Shown here in pieces: positions 9,249 through 18,709 of a DNA stretch of 55,433 bases. Position 1 is the stretch's first letter. Every line of letters starts with the position of its first letter. Under the pieces are notes generated by a model that was not told the DNA's origin, ran no database searches, and saw only the letters and a list, made by a program, of their open reading frames with translations. Origin of the DNA: Bacteroidia bacterium. GTDB lineage: Bacteria > Bacteroidota > Bacteroidia > B-17B0 > Aurantibacillaceae. The translations under genes and the position numbers were made by a program. The stretch covers positions 1-55,433 of the forward strand of contig JAIOZA010000019.1 of NCBI GenBank assembly GCA_021740825.1. Reading direction: 5' to 3'.

Positions 9249-11009
9249 TTAACATTTTTCCTTAACATAACTTCCCGGTGCAGATTCTACTACTTTGTAA
9301 TTACTATTTCCCGCATCAACGGGTGCAGTAACTTCCTCGCCTGAAAATGAAATCAGTTTATCTCTCCAATATGGCCACCAACTTCCCTTTATATATTGCG
9401 AAGAACTTTTCCACACTTCAAATCCATCGCCTAACTTTCCATTGATATAATATCCGTACTTACTATTTGCAGGAGGATTTAAAGCTCCCATAACATGTCC
9501 AGATTCACCTAGAATAAACTCAACATCTCCATTAACCAGTTCGGTAGTAGTAAATGTTGTAATTGCTGGCGAAATATTATCATCTTTTAAACCGATTACA
9601 AATACTGGAAAATTAATTTCATTAATATCAATGGCAGTATTGGATATTTTTAAGGCATTTTTGCGACTTAATCTATTTTCAAGAATAATTTGCTTCATAT
9701 AATATACGTACATGTCCGCTGGAAGATTTGTATTATCATTTGTCCAATAAATCACATCAAAAACAGACGGCTTTTTTCCCATCAAGTAATTATGAATTAC
9801 ATATTTCCAAATTAAATCATTTGGACGAATTAAATTAAAGGCTGTTTCCATATCATGACCATTTAAAACACCATGATGAAGTAACTCGCCTCTTTCCAAC
9901 TTGCGAATTAACGCTCCATCAATTACATCACCCATAGGTCCAATATCTGTAAAATCAATCATTGACGCTAAAAACGATGCTGAACAAATAGGATTAGCAT
10001 TTTTGTTTTTAGCCAAAATAGCACAAGCAATACTTAATAAAGTGCCTCCCAAACAATAACCTAATGTGTTTATTTTATTTACATGACAAACCTCTTGTAT
10101 AACTTCAATCGCTTTTAAAGCGCCTTTGCTAACATAATCATCTAATGAAAAATTACTAACTCCTTGTTTTGGATTTCGCCATGAAATCATAAAAACCGTT
10201 ATGCCATTTTCCACTAAAAATTTTACGAAAGAATTACTTTGTTGTAAATCCAATATATAAAATTTATTTATCCATGGCGGAATAATTAATAAAGGCACCT
10301 CATAAATTGACTTTGTAATAGGAGAATATTGTATTAACTGAATTAATTCATTTTGGTAAATTACAAAACCTGGCGTTATAGCTAAATTCTTCCCCACAGC
10401 AAATGCGTTCTCATCTGTCTGAGTAACTCTTCCTTTGCCTAAATCTTGAACAAGGTTATTTAAACCTTCAAATAAACTATTTCCATTAGTTTCGATGGCT
10501 AGCTTTAAAACTTCAGGATTTGTAAAAATAAAATTTGTTGGCGAAAATGCGTTGACATATTGCCCAGTATAAAAATTAAGTTTCTTCTTTATTTTATCAT
10601 CAATTTTTATTTCATCCATAACCTTTTTAATGACGTTGGAATAAAATAAATAATTTTGTTTTAAAAAATTAAAATAGGGATTGGTCGTCCACTCACGATC
10701 AGAAAATCTCTTGTCGCCTTTTTGCGGTTCAATTGTATTTATAAAAAATTCTGATGAAGGACTAATAAAAATTTGTCGCCACAGTGCTTGTTGGGTAACA
10801 AGAAAATCAAGATTACAATTAAAAATTTTTACCACATCAGAAGGATGCACCATTATTTTAGTGACTAAATCTGAATAAGTTGAAGAAATATCCCTAACAT
10901 CATGATGATAACCAGAGACATTTTTGAGGTAATTATGCAAAACTCGTTGACTCGCAAGCACAAAAGAATTTGCTACATCACCTATACTGAAATAGGTTTT
11001 TTTTTGCAT
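9249..11009 (-). CDS. phaC: Poly(3-hydroxyalkanoate) synthase
   Basis: Polymerises hydroxyacyl-CoA into storage polyester at the granule surface. At 586 residues it has class I length. It carries the lipase-like box GYCLGG with nucleophile Cys319, an acidic residue in GLKDDNISP (about residue 476) and His505 in GESGHVMG, which together form the expected triad. The N-terminal PhaC domain and the conserved PPWINKFYILDL and SWRNP stretches are present. The start is the ATG at 11007-11009. It lies 26 nt after an unknown gene and downstream of a phasin-like gene and ftsH on the same strand, so a four-gene unit is likely. phaA and phaB are not in the window. Confidence 0.95.
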   Translation of the reverse strand: MQKKTYFSIGDVANSFVLASQRVLHNYLKNVSGYHHDVRDISSTYSDLVTKIMVHPSDVVKIFNCNLDFLVTQQALWRQIFISPSSEFFINTIEPQKGDKRFSDREWTTNPYFNFLKQNYLFYSNVIKKVMDEIKIDDKIKKKLNFYTGQYVNAFSPTNFIFTNPEVLKLAIETNGNSLFEGLNNLVQDLGKGRVTQTDENAFAVGKNLAITPGFVIYQNELIQLIQYSPITKSIYEVPLLIIPPWINKFYILDLQQSNSFVKFLVENGITVFMISWRNPKQGVSNFSLDDYVSKGALKAIEVIQEVCHVNKINTLGYCLGGTLLSIACAILAKNKNANPICSASFLASMIDFTDIGPMGDVIDGALIRKLERGELLHHGVLNGHDMETAFNLIRPNDLIWKYVIHNYLMGKKPSVFDVIYWTNDNTNLPADMYVYYMKQIILENRLSRKNALKISNTAIDINEINFPVFVIGLKDDNISPAITTFTTTELVNGDVEFILGESGHVMGALNPPANSKYGYYINGKLGDGFEVWKSSSQYIKGSWWPYWRDKLISFSGEEVTAPVDAGNSNYKVVESAPGSYVKEKC

Positions 11010-11035
11010 ATTTATTTATATTATACCAAAATAAT

Positions 11036-11548
11036 TTAAAAAGTATTAGTTACATCTTCATAATAGTAATAATCATCAATTTCAACTTTAGATTCAATTT
11101 GCTTTCCATGGTTTACATCCAGCAATTCAATCTGCTCTAACCAATCTTTCATCCAATAATCATTTAATTGTAAATTGATAAGTTCAAAAGGACAATTAAC
11201 TTTAGCTGCTATGGCATATTTGCTTGCGCTGCCGCCTGACTCATTATAATGTATTGATTCTGTATTGTTTGTTGTTTCTATATAATCTTCTAAAATACGA
11301 TGTGAGGATTCGACAAACGCAGTAATTGTACTATTTAATATTTTTCGATCTTCAGGATAAGTAAATTCAATTAAATTAATGATGTTATCAATTTTATGCT
11401 TAAACTGATTATTCAGAACAACTTTTTTATTAAAAATACCTGCTAATGAATTGTCAATATCAACTTTTGAAATTAAATTACTATCATCAACTGCAGCAGC
11501 AGAGCCAAATATAGTTTCAGATTTATATGATAACGCTAAATTATTCAT
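11036..11548 (-). CDS. Unknown protein in the PHA gene string
   Basis: A 170-residue acidic protein without signal peptide or membrane segment. I recognise no domain. The middle (about residues 47-95) looks helical, and the C-terminus is Tyr/Asp-rich (DDYYYYEDV). It lies between the phasin-like gene (24 nt upstream) and phaC (26 nt downstream), so a role in granule formation or synthase control is a guess from position alone. Confidence 0.6.
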   Translation of the reverse strand: MNNLALSYKSETIFGSAAAVDDSNLISKVDIDNSLAGIFNKKVVLNNQFKHKIDNIINLIEFTYPEDRKILNSTITAFVESSHRILEDYIETTNNTESIHYNESGGSASKYAIAAKVNCPFELINLQLNDYWMKDWLEQIELLDVNHGKQIESKVEIDDYYYYEDVTNTF

Positions 11549-11572
11549 GATTTTTTAAATTTAAATTATTTA

Positions 11573-12244
11573 TTAAGCCACTACAGGAATGATTGCTCGC
11601 TTTTTATTTTCGTAAGCAAATGGCTCTTTACTTTTTTTATCATCCGCTGCAAATGTTGTTTCTGGTTTTTCTATGGCACCTTTCCACCATTTTTGATTTT
11701 GCTTCATCAACATATTCAATTGATTATGCATTTCCTCAAACAAACTTTTTTCTGAATCCAATGCAAAATTAAACTGCTTATTATATACTTCAGAAATGGT
11801 CGTTAAAATTTTTCTTGATGACTCCACTCTTCTATCAAAGGTATCTTTGTATTCCTTATTGATAATATCCCAATCGTTTGCACTATTATTAATTTGATTT
11901 GAATACGTATTAAAAAAATGTTGATTTGATTCCACTAACTGCTTATACATTTTATCAAATGCTGAGAATAGATGAGTTGAATTATTAATACCAGAAAAAT
12001 TACTAGCGGGATTCCAAAACAACTTAGAAAAATTACCAGACAACATATTGTCATTGGAAAAAGAATTACCATTCCAATTTTTATTATTACCTAATGTGGA
12101 ATTTAACAAATTACTATAAAAGCCAGAAGCCAAGTTAATTTGTTTATTATAAATCTCCATCATTGCATTATTTGCCTCAGTAAACCATTTCTCTGTCACA
12201 TTTGCATGATCGGTAACCGCACCATTACTTTTTGTTGTTTCCAT
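11573..12244 (-). CDS. Phasin-like granule-associated protein
   Basis: A 223-residue, Asn-rich, mostly helical protein. The segments EKWFTEANNAMMEIYNKQ and FDRRVESSRKILTTISEVYNK, with amphipathic heptads, resemble phasins or PhaE-like proteins that coat polyester granules or help the synthase. The C-terminus is variable and lysine-rich. There is no signal peptide. It is placed 67 nt after ftsH and two genes upstream of phaC. The call rests on composition, helix pattern and gene context, not on a diagnostic motif; a class III PhaE subunit is the main alternative, although PhaC here has class I length. Confidence 0.6.
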   Translation of the reverse strand: METTKSNGAVTDHANVTEKWFTEANNAMMEIYNKQINLASGFYSNLLNSTLGNNKNWNGNSFSNDNMLSGNFSKLFWNPASNFSGINNSTHLFSAFDKMYKQLVESNQHFFNTYSNQINNSANDWDIINKEYKDTFDRRVESSRKILTTISEVYNKQFNFALDSEKSLFEEMHNQLNMLMKQNQKWWKGAIEKPETTFAADDKKSKEPFAYENKKRAIIPVVA

Positions 12245-12311
12245 ATTTATTAGTTTTTATTTTTTACAAATTTACCTTGACTGATAGAAAAAATGTATAA
12301 GCGCCATCATA

Positions 12312-14279
12312 TTACGCGGTGAGGCTTTGCAAATTATTTTTTTTAGTAACAACTTCAAAATTTCGCTTTCCCAATATCAATTCAAGTTCTTCTATATTTA
12401 TTACTTCGTTTTGAAGTAAATATTCAGCTAACTTTTTCAACTTATCTAAATGGTCATTTATAATTAGTTTAGCGCGTTCATGTGCTTCATTTGTTAACCT
12501 TCGAACTTCCAAATCAATCAATTCAGCTGTCGCTTCGCTGTACGGTTTTTGAAAATCTTGTGATAATCCTTCTGAATCATAAAAACTAACATTGCCTATT
12601 ATTTTACTTAAACCAAAATTAGCTACCATTACATAAGCTTGTTTAGTTACTTTTTCAAGGTCGTCTAGCGCGCCCGATGACGCTTCATTAAAAATAATTT
12701 CCTCAGCTGTTCTTCCACCTAAGTCTACACATAAATTATCAATCAATTGCGAATACGTATATATTTGCCTTTCTTCAGGTAAATATTGCGCCGCACCTAA
12801 CGATTGGCCTCTAGGAATAATAGACACTTTAACTAATTGCTCGGTATTTTTTAACATCCAACTTACCAACGCATGACCTGCTTCATGGTAGGCTATCACT
12901 TTTTTTTCATCAGGAGAAATCAACTTACTCTTTTTCTCTAATCCTCTCACAATCCTATCAATTGCTTCAATAAAATCATCAACATCAACACTGTTTTTTT
13001 TACTTCTTGCAGCAATTAACGCTGCTTCATTACAAGAATTTGCAATATCAGCGCCAGAAAAACCTGGAGTTTGAGAAACGATATAATCTAAATCAATTGC
13101 CTTATCTAAAATAAGTGGCTTCATGTGAACTTTATAGATTGCTTCGCGCTCTCGTTTATTTGGTAATTCAAGAAAAATATGCCGATCAAATCGACCTGGT
13201 CTTAAAAGTGCAGAATCTAAAATATCCGGGCGATTAGTAGCCGCAATTACCATAACATTTGTATTAACATCAAAGCCATCCATTTCTGCTAATAATTGAT
13301 TTAGTGTGCTTTCACGCTCATCATTGGTTTGTACAGACACGGCAGCACCTCTAATTCTACCTATCGAATCAATTTCATCAATAAATACTATACTAGGAGC
13401 ACTTTGCTTTGCCTTATCAAACAAATCGCGAACACGAGCTGCACCAACCCCAACAAACATTTCAACAAACTCTGAACCAGATAAAGAAAAAAATGGAACA
13501 CCTGCTTCACCTGCAACTGCTTTGGCCATATATGTTTTTCCAGTTCCAGGCGGACCTAATAGCAAAACACCTTTTGGAATCTTTGCGCCTAATCTGGTAA
13601 AGTGCTCTGGAAATTTTAAAAACTCAACAATTTCCATTACTTCAATTTTAGCCTCGTCGTAACCAGCTATATCTTTAAACGTAATTGAACTTAACTTTCC
13701 TATCTCATATTTTGCAGGTTTTGATTTAGTAAAATCAAAAATAGAACCTCCAATACCTTTTCCAACTGAATTCATCCTTTTCCAAAAAGAAAAAAAGATA
13801 ATTAGCAGACTTATTGGAAAAATCCAAGTTAAAAGATTTGACCACCAACTGTCCCTCTTAACATATACTTCGTTTATTTTTTCCTTATCCGAAAAGTTTG
13901 CCTGAGCATCTTTTAACTGTTGCTCAAAAAAATCAATAGAACCTATTGTAAAATAAAAATGTGGTTTCGCTAAAATTAAAATTTCTTGAGAAGGCAGCAC
14001 ACTCTTAAATTTTTCCTTACTCAAACTTTCCTTTTTAATAAAAACTTCTACCAACTCTTGATTAACAATACGAATTTTTTCAACATCTCGGGTAAACAAC
14101 ATGTCATTTTTGAAATTTACCCATGATGTTTCTTGAGTTTGATAAATTGGCTTAGAGAAAAAGTAAATACCTAATCCAATTAAAATAACAAGATAAAACC
14201 AATTACTAGAAATGTTTGGGAATTTACTTTTGGTTATTTCTTGTTTAGATGTATCGTCTTTATTAGCATTTTCAGTCAT
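12312..14279 (-). CDS. ftsH: ATP-dependent zinc metalloprotease FtsH
   Basis: A membrane-bound AAA+ protease for misfolded membrane and selected cytoplasmic proteins. Of 655 residues, TM1 spans about 27-43 and TM2 149-165, with the periplasmic domain between. Then come Walker A GPPGTGKT (242-249), Walker B IVFIDEID (~297-304), the second region of homology with ATNRPDILD and RPGRFDR, the zinc site HEAGH (465-469) and the third ligand Asp519 in DLGGRTAEE. All key residues are intact. It is the first gene of the string ftsH, phasin-like, unknown, phaC. The context of stress genes suggests a dedicated stress copy; whether the genome has a second ftsH cannot be seen. Confidence 0.96.
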   Translation of the reverse strand: MTENANKDDTSKQEITKSKFPNISSNWFYLVILIGLGIYFFSKPIYQTQETSWVNFKNDMLFTRDVEKIRIVNQELVEVFIKKESLSKEKFKSVLPSQEILILAKPHFYFTIGSIDFFEQQLKDAQANFSDKEKINEVYVKRDSWWSNLLTWIFPISLLIIFFSFWKRMNSVGKGIGGSIFDFTKSKPAKYEIGKLSSITFKDIAGYDEAKIEVMEIVEFLKFPEHFTRLGAKIPKGVLLLGPPGTGKTYMAKAVAGEAGVPFFSLSGSEFVEMFVGVGAARVRDLFDKAKQSAPSIVFIDEIDSIGRIRGAAVSVQTNDERESTLNQLLAEMDGFDVNTNVMVIAATNRPDILDSALLRPGRFDRHIFLELPNKREREAIYKVHMKPLILDKAIDLDYIVSQTPGFSGADIANSCNEAALIAARSKKNSVDVDDFIEAIDRIVRGLEKKSKLISPDEKKVIAYHEAGHALVSWMLKNTEQLVKVSIIPRGQSLGAAQYLPEERQIYTYSQLIDNLCVDLGGRTAEEIIFNEASSGALDDLEKVTKQAYVMVANFGLSKIIGNVSFYDSEGLSQDFQKPYSEATAELIDLEVRRLTNEAHERAKLIINDHLDKLKKLAEYLLQNEVINIEELELILGKRNFEVVTKKNNLQSLTA

Positions 14280-14493
14280 GAATTATGTGTTAAAAAATAA
14301 ATTATTTCATTACTCATGCTTTTAAAATGTAATGCTTTAAACCGTGTATTGAAAAATAGTATAAGGCAAAGTATTACCCCAGCAAAAAACTAAAAAAGAA
14401 AACAAACTTCACTTTAAATTAATTATAAAAAAACAATGACCATAAATTAGTTTTAGAGAATAAAACCATGGAAAATTACTCTAGTAATTAATT

Positions 14494-15351
14494 TTAAAAA
14501 ACTTTCACAGCGGCTTTAGTAGTATGATGAAATGCCATCAATGGAACTTCAGAATGATAAGCCATGTGTTTAGTGACGCTTTTACCAAAAAGTTTATCAA
14601 AAAAACCACGCTGATGCGTAGACATAACTAAAATATTGGTCGAGTCATTATCAATATATTCTTCTAAGGCATCTTCCACATTATCACCCTCATAAATTTG
14701 AAACGACATGTTGTTATATTGAATTTTGTGATTGACATCATCCATAAATGTTTTCATTAAGTCCTTTTCAAATATTTGTGAATTTGCTTTATCAGTTACA
14801 TGCAAAATTTCAACTTGAGCGTTAAATAATTTTGCAATTTCTACTACTTTTTTTAAAGCATAAACATCGCTGTAATTGTAAGCTGTTGCATAAGTGATTT
14901 TCTTGATATCTTTAAATGTTGCTTCAGCGGGCACAGCCATTACTGGACAAGTAGATTTTTCAATAACTTTAGCAGCCACGCTACCAAAAATTGCACCTAA
15001 AAAATCAGTTTGCCCTTTTGTACCCATAATAACAAGATCCACATTTTTTATCTGAATAGTATTTAAAATAGCTTCTAGTGGCGAATCTTCAACGCTCAAA
15101 CATTCATAAGCAATCTTTCCGGCATAAGCTATTTTTAGCGAAGCTTCCCTTAACTGATTATTTGAATCTTCTGAGGCTCTATTAACTTCTTCTCTAGTAA
15201 AATCTAAAGGGACAGCTGGATTTGAATAATCAATGTGGTAAGCGTGTAATAAAATAATTTTGTCATTTTCTTTTTTTGCTAATTCAATAGCATAATATAA
15301 GGCATTATCCGCGTTATCAGAAAAATCGGTTGGTACTAGTATAGTTTTCAT
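14494..15351 (-). CDS. Tandem universal stress protein
   Basis: A 285-residue protein with two UspA folds. The first begins MKTILVPTDFSDNADNAL and contains the nucleotide-binding pattern GTKGQTDFLGAIFGS (G-x2-G-x9-G-S). The second is more divergent, ending STHQRGFFDKLFGKSVT. I chose the ATG at 15349-15351 because it gives the canonical Usp start. The frame runs upstream through tandem leader repeats (15349-15617) that would encode a repetitive, unlikely extension. The leader repeats copy this very start region. Family role: ATP-binding proteins raised under starvation, low oxygen or other stress. Confidence 0.88.
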   Translation of the reverse strand: MKTILVPTDFSDNADNALYYAIELAKKENDKIILLHAYHIDYSNPAVPLDFTREEVNRASEDSNNQLREASLKIAYAGKIAYECLSVEDSPLEAILNTIQIKNVDLVIMGTKGQTDFLGAIFGSVAAKVIEKSTCPVMAVPAEATFKDIKKITYATAYNYSDVYALKKVVEIAKLFNAQVEILHVTDKANSQIFEKDLMKTFMDDVNHKIQYNNMSFQIYEGDNVEDALEEYIDNDSTNILVMSTHQRGFFDKLFGKSVTKHMAYHSEVPLMAFHHTTKAAVKVF

Positions 15352-15660
15352 ATGTAGATGTTTATTTTTTTTAATTGTCATATGGTATACGCCATGTATC
15401 TTCATTTGTGTTTGTGCGTTCAGGCACATGGCTATTTCATATGTAGATATATATTGTTTTTTATTGTCATATGTTATACGCCATTTATCTTCATTGGTGT
15501 TTGTGTGTTTCGGCACATGGCTATTTCATATGTAGATATTTATTGTTTTTTTAATTGTCATATGGTATAACCATGTTATCTTCATTTGTATTTGTGCTGC
15601 TCGCAACATGGTTATTTCATATATAAATTATTATTGATTTTTAATTGCCATAAGGTTAAT
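15349..15660 (-). repeat. Tandem 89-91 bp repeats forming the usp leader
   Basis: Landmark CATATGTAGAT (or its decayed form) recurs at 15349, 15438, 15527 and 15618, giving three full units and one decayed partial unit. Each unit contains an inverted repeat: GCCATGT 15391-15397 with ACATGGC 15426-15432; 15480-15486 with 15515-15521 (one mismatch); AACCATGTT 15569-15577 with AACATGGTT 15605-15613. On the minus strand each upstream unit repeats the usp initiation region but reads ATG-AAA-TAG instead of ATG-AAA-ACT. The spacer between the BON gene and usp consists almost entirely of this repeat. Confidence 0.9.
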
Positions 15661-15699
15661 TATCGCATCTGTTACTTTAAGCAGATTTACAAAATAGAG

Positions 15700-16362
15700 T
15701 TAAAAATCATCTTCATAATCGCCACTACCTTCATTTTTAATGACTGCAGGCTTATTGTAATTTGCATGCCCATTGCTTTGAAAATTACCTGAACTAATTA
15801 CACCGTTTGGTAAATCAAGATTACTAGTAATAAGTTCTTTACCATTAGCAGACGTTACATTCATACTTCTGTATTTTTCTGCATCCAGCTGAAATTGTTT
15901 TTTAATCTCTTGCGATTCAGCCCTGTTTTGAAACTTAATATTATTTATTACCTTCTTAACACCTCTTATATCTGCTATAGCCTCTGTTGCTGCTTTTCGC
16001 TGAAAATCCCACTCTACTTCACCTTCTAATGTAACAACAGCATCTTCAACCAAAATTTTAAGATTCTTAATTTTATAATTATCCTCCCACTCTATCATAT
16101 TAATAGCCACATTTGCAATATCACTATCCGAAATAGGATGACTACCATTTAAATTCACTACTATATCTTGTGCAATTGCTTTTACGTTTGCTAACTTTTT
16201 AACTGCTCGCTCAATACTAATTTTTGCAGGATACGAATGCAGCGTGCCACTAAGTGTAACAATGCCGTTTTTTACAGCTACACCAATTTCATTAGCATTA
16301 ATTGCTGCAATTGTTCTTAGTTCATTAATTACCCGACGTTGAATTTCAAAATCTATCTCCAT
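15700..16362 (-). CDS. BON-domain protein
   Basis: A 220-residue protein with two clear BON domains, about residues 3-70 (EIGVAVKNGIVTLSGTLHSYPAKISIERAVKKLANVKAIAQDIVV, split over strands) and 78-148 (ILVEDAVVTLEGEVEWDFQRKAATEAIADIRGVKKVINNI). A Ser/Asn/Gly-rich tail with an acidic end (GDYEDDF) follows. There is no signal peptide, so it is probably cytoplasmic. BON domains are associated with membrane or lipid binding and osmotic stress. It is a paralogue of 18710-19378. It is divergent from the kinase at 16639 with a 276-nt shared control region, and upstream of usp on the same strand. Confidence 0.88.
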   Translation of the reverse strand: MEIDFEIQRRVINELRTIAAINANEIGVAVKNGIVTLSGTLHSYPAKISIERAVKKLANVKAIAQDIVVNLNGSHPISDSDIANVAINMIEWEDNYKIKNLKILVEDAVVTLEGEVEWDFQRKAATEAIADIRGVKKVINNIKFQNRAESQEIKKQFQLDAEKYRSMNVTSANGKELITSNLDLPNGVISSGNFQSNGHANYNKPAVIKNEGSGDYEDDF

Positions 16363-16638
16363 TTTTATACTATTTGCTTGTCCATTATTAAATACATTAA
16401 TCCTAAAATAGATTGCAAAACTATGAAAGGATATAAAATTTATAAAGGAACAACATCACCATCTATAATGATTTACAGCACCGGCATGACATGAAACTAG
16501 AACACTACAATAAAATTCTAAGCAATCATTTTAAACAAAAGGGAAAACAATTAATAAAACAATGATTAAAATCACTATCCTATTTGATTTTAAGCTAATC
16601 ACAAGACATAAAATATGTGTTTTTTAGATTTATCTTAA

Positions 16639-18609
16639 ATGAAACAAGAAATTGCAAATACTATTAATGCTAAAAGCGTTCATAAGGAATTCTATCGCCA
16701 GTCCGCCCAAGGATTAATTGTTATAGATCTTGACTACAACATTAAGCTAATTAATCCAATAGGCGAACAGATTTTAGGAATTAAAAAAAATGAACTCGTC
16801 AGTAATTCTATCTTTAAGATAATTCCACACCAGTTAAAACTTCAATTCCAAAACCTTTTTAGCATATTATTAAATAATAAACAAAAAACAAATAAAAATA
16901 AATTAACCTCTATCTCTGCATTCTTTAATCAAAAAAGAAAAAAAATTACAATAGAAATTAGTATAAGTCTGCATACTACAAATTCAAATCAAAAATTTAT
17001 CTGCCTTTTTTTTACAGATATAACTTCACAAGAAAATATTGAATATAAATTAAAAGAAAAAAAAGAAAAGCAACTTAGTATTTTAGAAAAAATGGGCGAT
17101 GCTTATATTAGCATCAATAATTTATGGCAAATTACCTACATCAATAAAAACACTTTCCATTTATTTAAAGCAGCTAAAATAAGTAAAACGTATCAAGGTG
17201 AAATTATTTGGGAATTACTGCCCAAAATAAAAGGAACTTTAATTGAAAAAAAAATTAAGGAATGCATTCTGTCAAAAAAGACACTTAATTTCGAAATTAA
17301 ATCTCCATACAGTAATGACCATTTAGAAATAACATTAAGTAATCATCAAAGCGAAATATCTATATTTATAAAAGATATTACAGCTAAAAAACAAAAAGAA
17401 ACTAAATTAAAATTGCAGTCAGACCGATTCCCTATCGCTTTTCACTCCACACCTATTTCATTTTGTATTACACGTATCTCAAACGGAAAATTTATTGAAG
17501 TCAATACTAGTTTTTTGAAATTATTTGATTTTAAACGTGAGGAAATAATTGGCAAAACACTTAATGAAATTGACCTTGTTCATCGTATAAGTTTAGCTGA
17601 CAAAATAAAGTTGCTAAAATCTCATTTTAAAAATGAAATTACTGATAGCTTTGATATAGAATTACGACAAAAAAATGGCAAAATAAACCATTTAGCTTGT
17701 TCGACAGAAAAAATTGATTTAAGTGGGCATGCTCATATATTATCAACCATCATTGACTTATCAGAAAAAGAACATGCAAAAAGATTGATGATTAAAGATA
17801 ATCAAATGTTAGAAAATAGAGTGCAAGAAAAAACATTAAAACTTACAGAAGCGCTATTTAGAGAAAAAGAAACTAATGAATTAAAATCTAAATTTGTATC
17901 AATGGCATCGCACGAATTTAGAACACCATTAGCAAGTTTGCTCTTAAGTTTATCAATTATAGAATCTTATACAAAACCAGAAAAAGATGAAAAACTAAAT
18001 AAACATTTTACACGAATAAAATCATCAGTAACAAATTTAACCGAACTACTTTCAAATTTTCTATCGTTAGAAAAAATAGATAAGGGACAGCTAGAAATAT
18101 CAACTCAAACCTTTAGCATAAAAGAACTGATAGAAGACGTAGCAGAGGAACTAAAGCCACGACTAAAAACAGGACAAAAAATTAATATTAGCTGCGTCGC
18201 TAAAACAGGATGCACTGTTACTCAAGATAAAAATAAACTATATAACACCTTACTAAATTTAATTAGCAATTCTAGTAAATATTCAGAACAAAATACTGAT
18301 ATTCAAGTTGACGCTACAATTGAAAACAATACTATTACTATAAGTGTGGCAGATGCTGGTATTGGGATTCCTGAAAATGAACAACAACATGTTTTTAGCA
18401 TATTTTTTAGGGCTAAAAATGCTGAGTATATTCAAGGAACGGGTTTAGGGCTAAATATCGTTAAAAGATATATGGACTTAATGGGAGGGAAAATTATATT
18501 TAAAAGTAACTTAAATGTCGGAAGTGTATTTACAATCAATTTTCCATCTACAAATACATTAAATACAGAAATGGAATATTTTACAAATAACAATAAACTC
18601 GTAAATTAA
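16639..18609 (+). CDS. Soluble multi-PAS histidine kinase
   Basis: A 656-residue kinase with a PAS domain at about residues 17-130 (GLIVIDLDYNIKLINPIG), a second at ~145-250 (GDAYISINNLWQITYIN), a third at ~262-380, a coiled linker, HisKA with His425 in SMASHEFRTPL, and HATPase_c (NLISNSSKYS, ADAGIGIP, GTGLGLNI). The N-box carries Ser-Ser where most kinases have Ala-Ile or Ala-Val, which is unusual but may be tolerated. There are no membrane segments and no receiver. Its architecture matches the kinase at 7279-9183. It is followed 100 nt later by a BON gene that has its own candidate -7 box. Confidence 0.92.
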   Translation: MKQEIANTINAKSVHKEFYRQSAQGLIVIDLDYNIKLINPIGEQILGIKKNELVSNSIFKIIPHQLKLQFQNLFSILLNNKQKTNKNKLTSISAFFNQKRKKITIEISISLHTTNSNQKFICLFFTDITSQENIEYKLKEKKEKQLSILEKMGDAYISINNLWQITYINKNTFHLFKAAKISKTYQGEIIWELLPKIKGTLIEKKIKECILSKKTLNFEIKSPYSNDHLEITLSNHQSEISIFIKDITAKKQKETKLKLQSDRFPIAFHSTPISFCITRISNGKFIEVNTSFLKLFDFKREEIIGKTLNEIDLVHRISLADKIKLLKSHFKNEITDSFDIELRQKNGKINHLACSTEKIDLSGHAHILSTIIDLSEKEHAKRLMIKDNQMLENRVQEKTLKLTEALFREKETNELKSKFVSMASHEFRTPLASLLLSLSIIESYTKPEKDEKLNKHFTRIKSSVTNLTELLSNFLSLEKIDKGQLEISTQTFSIKELIEDVAEELKPRLKTGQKINISCVAKTGCTVTQDKNKLYNTLLNLISNSSKYSEQNTDIQVDATIENNTITISVADAGIGIPENEQQHVFSIFFRAKNAEYIQGTGLGLNIVKRYMDLMGGKIIFKSNLNVGSVFTINFPSTNTLNTEMEYFTNNNKLVN

Positions 18610-18670
18610 TGCTAAACTAATATCACAAACCTTTTTGATACACATCATAGATTTTGGAATGAAAGCAGTT

Positions 18671-18678
18671 TAATTTTG
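18671..18678 (+). promoter_or_regulatory. Candidate -7 element of the BON gene
   Basis: TAATTTTG matches TAnnTTTG, 32 nt before the ATG. A TTG at 18654-18656 is upstream but slightly close. The same octamer stands before hsp20. Confidence 0.4.
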
Positions 18679-18709
18679 CTAAGAAATAATTTAAACTAAA
18701 AAAAATCTT

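Noticed and set aside
15352..15516. 55-residue N-terminal extension of the usp gene
   Set aside because: It is only the in-frame reading of the leader repeats; the Usp fold begins exactly at the ATG at 15349-15351.
15358..15792. Two plus-strand ORFs over the usp leader
   Set aside because: They translate the tandem repeats and the BON gene end in the wrong direction and are rich in Cys/Phe/Ile with no sense; the repeat periodicity explains them.
4626..18628. Shared 14-mer AACTAATATCACAA upstream of hsp20 and the BON gene
   Set aside because: In DNA this AT-rich many 14-mer pairs are expected by chance over 55 kb, and the distances to the starts differ (185 versus 95 nt).
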